From positions 310,001 to 374,000 of the forward strand of contig NZ_JALBFU010000002.1 in the NCBI RefSeq assembly GCF_022662575.1: DNA of 64,000 nucleotides. The letters run 5' to 3'. The translations under genes were made by a program, and so were the position numbers. Of the stretch, positions 42,854 to 49,986 are shown one piece after another. The notes under the pieces were generated by a model, which saw nothing but the letters and a program-made list of their open reading frames with translations, ran no database searches and was not told the origin of the DNA. Position 1 is the first letter of the stretch. The number at the start of each line of letters is the position of its first letter. This stretch comes from Luteimonas aquatica. Lineage in GTDB: Bacteria > Pseudomonadota > Gammaproteobacteria > Xanthomonadales > Xanthomonadaceae.

Positions 42854-43325
42854 GGGCACCCCGTTCCGTGGCTTGGCGCGGCCCATGGACGCCTCGCGGC
42901 CCGGCCGCCCGGCGCGGATCGGTGTATTTGTTTAAATTCAATTAAATCAATGGCTTGCGTAGCGCGCTGGCGCGGAAATTCAGCTCGGCCGGCCGCCGCG
43001 CCAAGGCAAATCATGGGCTTGCGCCGTACGCTTGCCGACCCTCGAAGGGAGGAGTAGGGTCGGATACCCAGGCGGTCGATCATGTCGATGCAGACCGTCT
43101 GGCTGATGAGCCAGCCCGGATGACGCAACGACACATCCTTCGGAAGCATGCCGCCGGAATTCGGTTCCGCGCGGGTGCTCTCGCAGACCGTCTGCGCCCC
43201 GCAACGCTCGCCCACCCCCACGACGCCCCGTGCCATCGGCCGGGGCGTTCGCGTATCTGTCTTTCGCTTTCCAAGCCCGGCGTCCGCGCCGGGGCCATCC
43301 ACGATCCTTGCTGAAGGAGGCTCCC
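42854..43325 (+). ncRNA. 472-base gap with candidate structured RNA
   Basis: No protein gene can be supported here. An AT-rich block (TATTTGTTTAAATTCAATTA, about 42924-42943) looks like a promoter in an otherwise very GC-rich sequence. It is followed by hairpins CCGACCCT/AGGGTCGG (43035-43042 with 43056-43063), CGGTC/GACCG (43073-43077 with 43093-43097) and CTGGCT/AGCCAG (43099-43104 with 43109-43114). The 12-mer GCAGACCGTCTG occurs twice (43090-43101 and 43183-43194). ACGCCCCG/CGGGGCGT (43223-43230 with 43241-43248) ends the region like a terminator before the DUF465-type gene. A 13-codon frame starts at 43082. I do not recognise an RNA family. Confidence 0.4.
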
Positions 43326-43544
43326 ATGTTCGAAGGGCAACCGCAGTCGGAACTCGACGCCCTGTTCAAGGCCAACCCCGAGTTCCGCCAGCTCTACCAT
43401 CACCACCAGGAATTGGACAAGAAAGTGCTCGACGCCGAACTCGGCGTGTTGCCCGTCGACGACGTCAAGCTCTCGGAAATGAAGCGCGAAAAGCTGGCCG
43501 CCAAGGACCGCCTCTCGCGCATGTTCGAAACCCTGACGCACTAG
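43326..43544 (+). CDS. DUF465 (YdcH-like) family protein
   Basis: This 72-residue helical protein fits the YdcH/DUF465 family: FRQLYHHHQELDKKVLDAEL and VKLSEMKREKLAAKDRLSRM are the two helices of a predicted hairpin. The role is unknown. CTGAAGGAGG precedes the ATG at 43326 at ideal spacing. A long structured leader lies upstream and a GC-rich terminator hairpin follows at 43606. Confidence 0.85.
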   Translation: MFEGQPQSELDALFKANPEFRQLYHHHQELDKKVLDAELGVLPVDDVKLSEMKREKLAAKDRLSRMFETLTH

Positions 43545-43605
43545 GCGCGGGTCGTACCAGGCGGTGCCCGGACAGCCGGGCCTGCCGCGCAAGCTTCTCG
43601 CCGCG

Positions 43606-43638
43606 CCGGCGGTGGCCATCCTCGTCGGCCACCGCCGG
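43606..43638 (+). terminator. Hairpin after the DUF465-family gene
   Basis: CCGGCGGTGGCC (43606-43617) and GGCCACCGCCGG (43627-43638) form a perfect 12-bp stem. It lies 62 bases after the stop and lacks a T tract. It separates this gene from cbs. Confidence 0.6.
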
Positions 43639-43782
43639 TCGCGGACGGGAGACGCCGGTGCTCAAAATCCCCCATCCTGCAGGCAGACCTCGCCGCGCTG
43701 ACGGCGCGGCTCGATGTCGGCCGCCGATGGGGCGAGGCGAGGGTGCGATAATCGTCGGCCCATCCCACCGCACGCCGCCCGC

Positions 43783-45159
43783 ATGCCGATCCATTCCTCC
43801 GTCCTCGAGCTGATCGCCCAGACGCCGATCGTGAAGGCCCAGCGCCTGGATACCGGCGTGTGCGAGCTGTACCTGAAGCTGGAAAACCAGAATCCCGGCG
43901 GCTCGATCAAGGACCGCATCGGCATGAGCATGATCGAGGCGGCGGAAAAGCGCGGCGACATCCAGCCCGGCGCGACCCTGGTGGAGGGCACCGCCGGCAA
44001 TACCGGCATCGGCCTGGCGCTGGTGGCGCAGCAGAAGGGCTACAAGCTGATCCTGGTCGTCCCCGACAAGATGAGCCGCGAGAAGATCTTCAACCTCAAG
44101 GCGATGGGCGCCGAGGTGGTGCTGACCCGCTCGGACGTGGCCAAGGGCCATCCCGACTACTACCAGGACCTGGCCGCGCGCATCGCCAGCGAAACGCCCG
44201 GGGCCTATTTCATCAACCAGTTCGGCAACCCCGACAACCCGGCCGCGCACGAGTTCGGCACCGGCCCGGAGATCCTCCGGCAGATGGCCGAGGTCGGCGG
44301 GCTGGACGCGATCGTCTTCGGCTGCGGCAGCTCCGGCACCATGACCGGCCTGTCGCGCTGCTTCGCCGAGCACTCGCCGCAGACCGAGCTGGTCCTGGCC
44401 GACCCGGTCGGCTCGATCCTGGAGGAGTACATCAACCGCGGCACCCTGTCCGACAAGTCGGCCAGCTGGATGGTCGAGGGCATCGGCGAGGACTTCCTGC
44501 CGCCGATCTCCGACTTCACCCGGGTCAAGCGCGCCTACGCCGTCAGCGACAAGGAAAGCTTCCTGACCGCGCGCGAGCTGCTCTCCAAGGAGGGCGTGCT
44601 CGGCGGCTCCTCCACCGGCACCCTGCTGGCGGCGGCGCTGCGCTACTGCCGCGAGCAGACCGTGCCGAAGAAGGTGCTGGTGTTCGTCTGCGACACCGGA
44701 AACAAGTACCTGTCCAAGCTCTACAACGACTACTGGATGCTGGACAACGGCTTCCTCGAGCGCGAGCCCTACGGCGACCTGCGCGACCTGATCCTGCGGC
44801 CCTACACCCAGCACGACACCGTGGTGGTGGGCCCGGGCGACCTGCTGGTCACCGCCTACCAGCGCATGAAGCTGTACGAGATCTCCCAATTGCCGGTGAT
44901 GGACGGCGACAGCATCGTCGGCATCCTGGACGAGTCCGACGTGCTGCTGCACGTGTACGGCGACGAGGCCCGGTTCCGCGACCCGGTGTCCACGGCCATG
45001 GTCAGCAAACTCGACTTCATGGACGTCAAATCCCCGATCGAGGCCCTGCTGCCGGTCTTCGACCGCGGCCAGGTCGCGATCGTCATGGACGGGAAGCGTT
45101 TTCTGGGCCTGATCACCCGGATCGACTTGCTGAACTATCTGCGCCGCCGCGTTCAGTAA
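43783..45159 (+). CDS. cbs: Cystathionine beta-synthase
   Basis: This 458-residue PLP enzyme condenses serine and homocysteine to cystathionine. The PLP lysine is in LENQNPGGSIKDRIGMSMIE and the phosphate loop in EGTAGNTGIGLALVAQQKGY. GCGSSGTMTGLSRCF and GGSSTGTLLAAALRY are conserved later. From about residue 335 two CBS regulatory modules follow (for example KLYEISQLPVMDGDSIVGIL and QVAIVMDGKRFLGLITRIDL), which in other enzymes bind adenosyl ligands. The ATG at 43783 is the family start; GATAAT near 43746 is a likely -10. metB follows after 63 bases, forming a reverse transsulfuration pair. Confidence 0.95.
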   Translation: MPIHSSVLELIAQTPIVKAQRLDTGVCELYLKLENQNPGGSIKDRIGMSMIEAAEKRGDIQPGATLVEGTAGNTGIGLALVAQQKGYKLILVVPDKMSREKIFNLKAMGAEVVLTRSDVAKGHPDYYQDLAARIASETPGAYFINQFGNPDNPAAHEFGTGPEILRQMAEVGGLDAIVFGCGSSGTMTGLSRCFAEHSPQTELVLADPVGSILEEYINRGTLSDKSASWMVEGIGEDFLPPISDFTRVKRAYAVSDKESFLTARELLSKEGVLGGSSTGTLLAAALRYCREQTVPKKVLVFVCDTGNKYLSKLYNDYWMLDNGFLEREPYGDLRDLILRPYTQHDTVVVGPGDLLVTAYQRMKLYEISQLPVMDGDSIVGILDESDVLLHVYGDEARFRDPVSTAMVSKLDFMDVKSPIEALLPVFDRGQVAIVMDGKRFLGLITRIDLLNYLRRRVQ

Positions 45160-45222
45160 ACCACGGGGCCCGACGGGGCCCGGTGCTAGAATCCGCGCCC
45201 GGATTTGCGTAGATCGACAGGC

Positions 45223-46407
45223 ATGAGCAACGACCACGGCGGGGACCAGAAGCGCCCCGGACACTGGCGGCTGGGCACCCGCGCCATCCACGCCGGACAG
45301 GCCCCGGATCCCAGCACCGGCGCGGTCATGCCGCCGATCTACGCCACCTCGACCTACGCCCAGGCCAGCCCGGGCGTGCACCAGGGATTCGAGTACTCGC
45401 GCACCCACAACCCGACCCGCTTCGCCTACGAGCGCTGCGCGGCCGGCCTGGAGGGCGGCAGCCGCGGTTTCGCCTTCGCCTCCGGCATGGCGGCGACCTC
45501 GACCCTGCTGGAGCTGCTCGACAGCGGCGACCACGTGGTCGCCATGGACGACCTGTACGGCGGCAGCTACCGCCTGTTCGAGCGCGTGCGCCGGCGCAGC
45601 GCCGGCCTGGACTTCGGCTTCGTCGACCTCACCGACCCGGACGCCTTCGCCGCGGCGATCCGTCCCGAGACGCGCATGGTCTGGGTGGAGACGCCGACCA
45701 ATCCCATGCTCAAGATCGTCGACCTGCAGGCGATCTCGGCGATCGCGCGCGCGCGCGGCATCCTGATGGTGGTCGACAACACCTTCGCCTCGCCGGCGCT
45801 GCAGCGCCCCCTCGAGCACGGCGCGGACATCGTGATGCACTCGGCCACCAAGTACCTCAACGGCCATTCCGACATGGTCGGCGGCATGGTGGTGGTGGGC
45901 GAGGACGCCGATCTCGCCGAGCGGCTCGCCTTCCTGCAGAACTCGGTCGGCGCGGTGCAGGGGCCGTTCGACAGCTTCCTGGCGCTGCGCGGGCTGAAGA
46001 CGCTGCACCTGCGCATGCGCGCGCACTGCGAGAACGCGCAGGCGCTGGCCGAATGGCTGCAGTCGCACCCGGCCATCGAGCAGGTGCTGTACCCGGGCCT
46101 GCCCTCGCATCCCCAGCACGCGCTGGCCAGGCGGCAGATGCACGGCTTCGGCGGCATCGTCTCGATCGTCTTCAAGGGCGGATACGAGGCGGCCAAGCGC
46201 TTCTGCGAGCGCACCGAGCTGTTCACGCTGGCCGAATCGCTGGGCGGCGTCGAGAGCCTGGTCAACCACCCGGCGGTGATGACGCACGCCTCGATCCCGG
46301 TCGAGCGCCGCGCCGCGCTGGGCATCCGCGATTCGCTGGTGCGCCTGTCGGTCGGCATCGAGGACCTCGACGACCTGCGCGCGGACCTGGAAGAGGCCCT
46401 GGCTTGA
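45223..46407 (+). CDS. metB: Cystathionine gamma-lyase/synthase (PLP trans-sulfuration enzyme)
   Basis: This 394-residue enzyme belongs to the Cys/Met metabolism PLP family. The PLP lysine is in IVMHSATKYLNGHSDMVGG, with GTRAIHAGQAPDPSTGAVMP at the N-terminus and VNHPAVMTHASIP near the end. The family contains both gamma-synthase and gamma-lyase activities; next to cbs, the lyase direction (cystathionine to cysteine) is likely. xanthomonads call this gene metB, and it is the conserved left border of their LPS cluster. TAGAAT at 45187 is a -10-like element. Confidence 0.93.
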   Translation: MSNDHGGDQKRPGHWRLGTRAIHAGQAPDPSTGAVMPPIYATSTYAQASPGVHQGFEYSRTHNPTRFAYERCAAGLEGGSRGFAFASGMAATSTLLELLDSGDHVVAMDDLYGGSYRLFERVRRRSAGLDFGFVDLTDPDAFAAAIRPETRMVWVETPTNPMLKIVDLQAISAIARARGILMVVDNTFASPALQRPLEHGADIVMHSATKYLNGHSDMVGGMVVVGEDADLAERLAFLQNSVGAVQGPFDSFLALRGLKTLHLRMRAHCENAQALAEWLQSHPAIEQVLYPGLPSHPQHALARRQMHGFGGIVSIVFKGGYEAAKRFCERTELFTLAESLGGVESLVNHPAVMTHASIPVERRAALGIRDSLVRLSVGIEDLDDLRADLEEALA

Positions 46408-46471
46408 GATTGCATCGCTCCGCTCGGCCGCGGCGCGCAGCCGGCGGCATGCCGCTCGCGGAGGGCGTGGC

Positions 46472-47260
46472 GTGAAGTCGTTGCTGAAGGATCTCGCGGA
46501 CAGCTTCCGCAATCCGGAATTCTGGGCGCTTTCCACCTGGCTCGACATCGTGGTGCGCTACCGGCAGTCGCGGCTGGGCATCCTCTGGCTGTTCACGCCG
46601 CCGACCATCTACGTGTGGGGGCTGGGCGGATTCTTCGCCGCCATGCAGGGCGCGCACCTGGTGCAGTTCGTCGCCCACGTCGGCCTGGGCTACACGATCT
46701 TCCGCGCCATCAACAGCGTGATCGTGGAATCGACCACGGCCTTCACCGCCTCGAGCGCGTTCATCCTCGACGGCCACCTGCGCCTGACCGACTTCACCCT
46801 GCGCGTGGTGGCCAAGGCGCTGTTCTACTTCTGCATGGCGCTGCCGATCCTCGCGGCCGCGCTCGCCGTCTTTCCGCAGCTGCACTGGGACGGGCTGGCG
46901 CTGGCGCTGCTGACCTTTCCCTGGATCGTGGTCAACATCCTGTGGATCGCGGTGGTGTTCGCCCTGGTCGGCGCACGCTTTCCGGACCTGAGCCAGTTCA
47001 TCAACAACATCTTCATGTTCGCGTTCCTGTTCACGCCGATCATCTGGTACGGAACCTCGATGCCGCCGGACAGCCTGCGCGGCATCGTGATGCGGGTGAA
47101 TCCGCTCTACCACATGGTCGAGGTCGTGCGCGCGCCGATCCTGGGCGAGGCGATCGAGCCGCTGACGCTCTACTACCTGGGAACGATGACGCTGCTGGGC
47201 TGGGGCGCGGCGATCCTGCTCTACCGGCGCTATGCGCGCTACGTGCCGCTCTGGATCTGA
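46472..47260 (+). CDS. wzm: Polysaccharide ABC transporter permease Wzm
   Basis: This 262-residue integral membrane protein belongs to the ABC-2 exporter permeases that move completed O-antigen or capsule chains across the inner membrane. The sequence contains WLDIVVRYRQSRLGILWLF, six hydrophobic helices and FLFTPIIWYGTSMP near residue 190. The GTG at 46472 follows GGAGGGCGTG. The ATPase partner follows four bases after the stop. It is the first gene of the polysaccharide locus, 64 bases after metB with no terminator between. Confidence 0.93.
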   Translation: MKSLLKDLADSFRNPEFWALSTWLDIVVRYRQSRLGILWLFTPPTIYVWGLGGFFAAMQGAHLVQFVAHVGLGYTIFRAINSVIVESTTAFTASSAFILDGHLRLTDFTLRVVAKALFYFCMALPILAAALAVFPQLHWDGLALALLTFPWIVVNILWIAVVFALVGARFPDLSQFINNIFMFAFLFTPIIWYGTSMPPDSLRGIVMRVNPLYHMVEVVRAPILGEAIEPLTLYYLGTMTLLGWGAAILLYRRYARYVPLWI

Positions 47261-47263
47261 GCC

Positions 47264-48430
47264 GTGACGCAAGCATCCATCCATGTCGAGCGGCTTGCCC
47301 TGTCGGTGCCGATCTTCCTGCAGCGCGAACGCATGGCGCGCGGCTGGGCGAAGATGTTCCTCGGCGCGACGCTCGATCCGCCCGAGCGCCGCCTGGTCAA
47401 GCTGCTCGACGACGTCAGCTTCAAGGTGCGCGAGGGCGACCGCGTGGCGATCCTGGGCCGCAACGGCGCCGGCAAATCGACCCTGCTGCGCGTGCTCAAC
47501 GGCGTCTACGCGCCGACCTCGGGCCATGTGCGGGTCGTGGGCAGCTGTCAGGCCCTGCTCAACATGTCGCTCGGGTTCAACAGCGAGGCGACGGTGCGCG
47601 AGAACATCTTCCTGCGCGGCACCGCGATGGGGATGAAAGGGTCGGCGCTGCGCGAGCACATCGAGCCCATCCTGGATTTTTCCGGCCTCCACGAAAAGTC
47701 GAACCATCGGCTGAGAACGCTCTCGGCCGGCCAGAAGATGCGTCTCGGGTTCGCCATCTCCACCTCGTTCCAGCACGACGTCATCCTGATGGACGAATGG
47801 GTGGGCGCGGGCGATGCCGAGTTCATGGCCAAGGCGACCGAGCGGATGAAGAGCCGCGTGGCCGGCAGCAGGATCGTGATGCTCGCCAGCCACAGCGTCG
47901 GTCTGCTGCGCGATGTCTGCAACAAGGGCATCGTGCTCGAGCGTGGACGCCTGATGTACGTGGGCGAGATCGTCCCGGCCCTGCAGTATTACCACGACCT
48001 GCTGGCGGGCCTGCGCTCGCAGCCGGTGGAAGCCGTGGAGGAGCCGCAGGCGTCGAGCCAGGCCTACGGCTACATCGAGCACATCCGGCTCGAATCCGGC
48101 GTCGTGCACGTCGGCGGCTGGTGCATCGGCGCGGCCGGCGAGCTGCAGAACGCCCTGGTCATGGACGCGCACGGCGTGCGCATGCCCGCGGACCACTTCG
48201 AGCGCGTCAAGCGGCCCGACGTGGTGCGACACCTGGGGCTGAGCGAAGAGGACTGCGGCTTTCGCGCCAGGTTCTCGCTGCCCGGCGTCAGGAGCCTCTC
48301 CGAGATCGGCCCGGACGTGCAGTTGCTGGCCGGGGAATCGGCCGATCGGGCCGGCGGTTCTCTCAAGTTCGCCGATGCGGTGATCGAGGCGCTGCAGGGG
48401 CACCGGCAGCGCGACGCGCACAGGACCTGA
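47264..48430 (+). CDS. wzt: Polysaccharide ABC transporter ATPase Wzt with C-terminal glycan-recognition-like domain
   Basis: This 388-residue ATPase pairs with Wzm. Walker A is GRNGAGKST (65-73), the signature LSAGQKMRLGF (153-163), Walker B DVILMDEWV (172-180) and the switch His210. After residue 265 it has an extra domain of about 110 residues with GYIEHIRLESGVVHVGGW and FERVKRPDVVRHLG then CGFRARFSL. The same pattern ends the next protein and makes up the lipoprotein at 58080. In other Wzt proteins the C-terminal domain recognises the chain-terminating cap; the fold here is not the one I recognise from those. GTG start at 47264. Confidence 0.93.
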   Translation: MTQASIHVERLALSVPIFLQRERMARGWAKMFLGATLDPPERRLVKLLDDVSFKVREGDRVAILGRNGAGKSTLLRVLNGVYAPTSGHVRVVGSCQALLNMSLGFNSEATVRENIFLRGTAMGMKGSALREHIEPILDFSGLHEKSNHRLRTLSAGQKMRLGFAISTSFQHDVILMDEWVGAGDAEFMAKATERMKSRVAGSRIVMLASHSVGLLRDVCNKGIVLERGRLMYVGEIVPALQYYHDLLAGLRSQPVEAVEEPQASSQAYGYIEHIRLESGVVHVGGWCIGAAGELQNALVMDAHGVRMPADHFERVKRPDVVRHLGLSEEDCGFRARFSLPGVRSLSEIGPDVQLLAGESADRAGGSLKFADAVIEALQGHRQRDAHRT

Positions 48431-48435
48431 CCCGC

Positions 48436-49839
48436 ATGGCCCAGTACCAGTCCTTTCCCGAGATCGGCGGCGATTCGCTTTCGCTGGACAAGCTGAAGGC
48501 GCTGAACCTGCCCGACCTGAGCGGACGCCGTTTCCTCGACGTCGGTTGCAACGAAGGATTCTTCTGCGGTTTCGCCAAGTTCCAGGGCGCCGAGCGCGTG
48601 GTCGGGATCGATCACTCCGCGCTGTTCATCGAGCGCGCGCGCCGCCGCTTTCCGGAGTGCGAGTTCTACCGGCAGGATTGGCAGGAGATTCCCGCAGGCG
48701 TCTTCGACGTCATCCTGCTGGCGTCCTCGCTGCACTACGCCGAGGACCAGGCCGAGCTGATCCGGCGCCTGGTCGAACGGCTCTCGCCCGACGGCGTGCT
48801 GGTGCTGGAACTGGGCATCGTGCAGTTGATGAAGAACGACTGGGTCAAGGTGGAGCGGGGCATCGACGAGCGCCTGTTCCCGACCATGGCCAAGCTGCGC
48901 GAGACGCTGGAACCCTACGCGTGGAAATGGATCGGGGAGAGCGTGCTCCAGGCCGGGGATCCCGTGCCCAGGCACGTGGTGCACGTCAGCCGTCGCCGGC
49001 CGTTCGCCTATCTGCTGCTGCAACCGCCCGGCTACGGCAAGAGCACGATCGCGAAGAGCCTGTTCCTGCCCGCCGGCGTGGCCGCGGTCTCCGGCGACGA
49101 GCTGATCCTGCAGGTGGCCACCGGCAGGAAGGAGGCGCCCGCATCCCTGCAGGCGCTGCTGGCCGAGGACTTCTCCCCGTTCCGGATCGACCAGACGATA
49201 CGCAAGGTGTTCGAGGCGGGACTGGGGCCCGATCTGGTCGCGCTGTTCCGGCGCGAGGCCGACGGCGCCGATTTCGCGCTGGATGTCTACATCCCCGACG
49301 AACATCACGCATTGGTGGAGTCGCTGCTGTCGCAGGCGGGATATCTTCCGGTGACGATGCGATGGGGGAAGGCGGGCATGAGCCCGATGCCGCAAGAGGT
49401 GTCCGCCAGGCGGGCGGAAGGCTATTTCCTCGCCCTGGTCGAAAGCGGCCATGGGGAGGCGGGCCTGCCCGCGGATGCGCCGGCGACACGGGTTCCCGCG
49501 CAGGGCTTCATCGACGAGGCCGTGCTGTCCGACGATCTTTTGACCATCCGCGGCTGGGCCGTGAGCGAAACGGGCGAGGCGCCGCGCGTCCTGTCGGTCC
49601 GCGTGGGAGGGCAGGCGCACCTGATTTCGGCGTTCGAACGCCAGGCCCGCGCCGACGTGCAGGATTACCTCGGCCTGCCGCATGCGCTGTTCGGCTATCG
49701 GGTCAGTCTGGCCGTGCCCTCCGGGGCAGGCGCGGAGAAGTTGCTGGAAACCCTTGAGCTTCGCGCCGGCAGTGCCGAGAATTCGATGGGTCCCGTGCTG
49801 GCGTTCGCCACGCCGTTGGCGAAATCCGGACGGGGATGA
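48436..49839 (+). CDS. SAM methyltransferase fused to P-loop kinase-like domain and a C-terminal accessory domain
   Basis: This 467-residue protein has three parts. Residues 1-185 are a class I methyltransferase with motif I RRFLDVGCNEGFFCGFAKF and SSLHYAEDQAELI. Residues 188-340 hold a P-loop, QPPGYGKST (196-204), with a Zeta/APS-kinase-like flavour (SGDELI follows). Residues 355-460 repeat the domain seen in Wzt (GFIDEAVLSDDLLTIRGWAV, FERQARADVQDYLG, GYRVSLAV). The methyl-plus-kinase pairing recalls WbdD, which caps O-antigen with methyl phosphate, but its kinase is of another fold. The ATG at 48436 lies 5 bases after wzt. Proposed role: chain-end modification. Confidence 0.8.
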   Translation: MAQYQSFPEIGGDSLSLDKLKALNLPDLSGRRFLDVGCNEGFFCGFAKFQGAERVVGIDHSALFIERARRRFPECEFYRQDWQEIPAGVFDVILLASSLHYAEDQAELIRRLVERLSPDGVLVLELGIVQLMKNDWVKVERGIDERLFPTMAKLRETLEPYAWKWIGESVLQAGDPVPRHVVHVSRRRPFAYLLLQPPGYGKSTIAKSLFLPAGVAAVSGDELILQVATGRKEAPASLQALLAEDFSPFRIDQTIRKVFEAGLGPDLVALFRREADGADFALDVYIPDEHHALVESLLSQAGYLPVTMRWGKAGMSPMPQEVSARRAEGYFLALVESGHGEAGLPADAPATRVPAQGFIDEAVLSDDLLTIRGWAVSETGEAPRVLSVRVGGQAHLISAFERQARADVQDYLGLPHALFGYRVSLAVPSGAGAEKLLETLELRAGSAENSMGPVLAFATPLAKSGRG

Positions 49840-49986
49840 CGCCAGGCATGACGGATATCGGGGGCGTTTTCGCCGACGACGGGACGATTCGGATGACGGC
49901 CGGGGCCGAAGTGCGCAGGGGGAACGCACGGCGGGGGCGAATCGCATGACCGCTACGGTGGCACGGGAATTGATCGGAGGCAGCGC

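Noticed and set aside
43465..46548. Long reverse-strand frame opposite cbs and metB
   Set aside because: It is antisense to two well-conserved enzymes and has a biased composition with no recognisable motif.
46615..48435. Open frame running into the methyltransferase-kinase from far upstream, giving a product of over 1000 residues
   Set aside because: The upstream part lies in another frame of wzm and wzt, which have full family motifs. The extension is Arg/Ala/Gly-rich shadow sequence typical of high GC content.
49836..49949. 37-codon frame overlapping the end of the methyltransferase-kinase (ATGA)
   Set aside because: It has a plausible overlap, but no ribosome-binding site distinct from the upstream gene, no motif and biased Arg/Gly composition. 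It is too weak to call.
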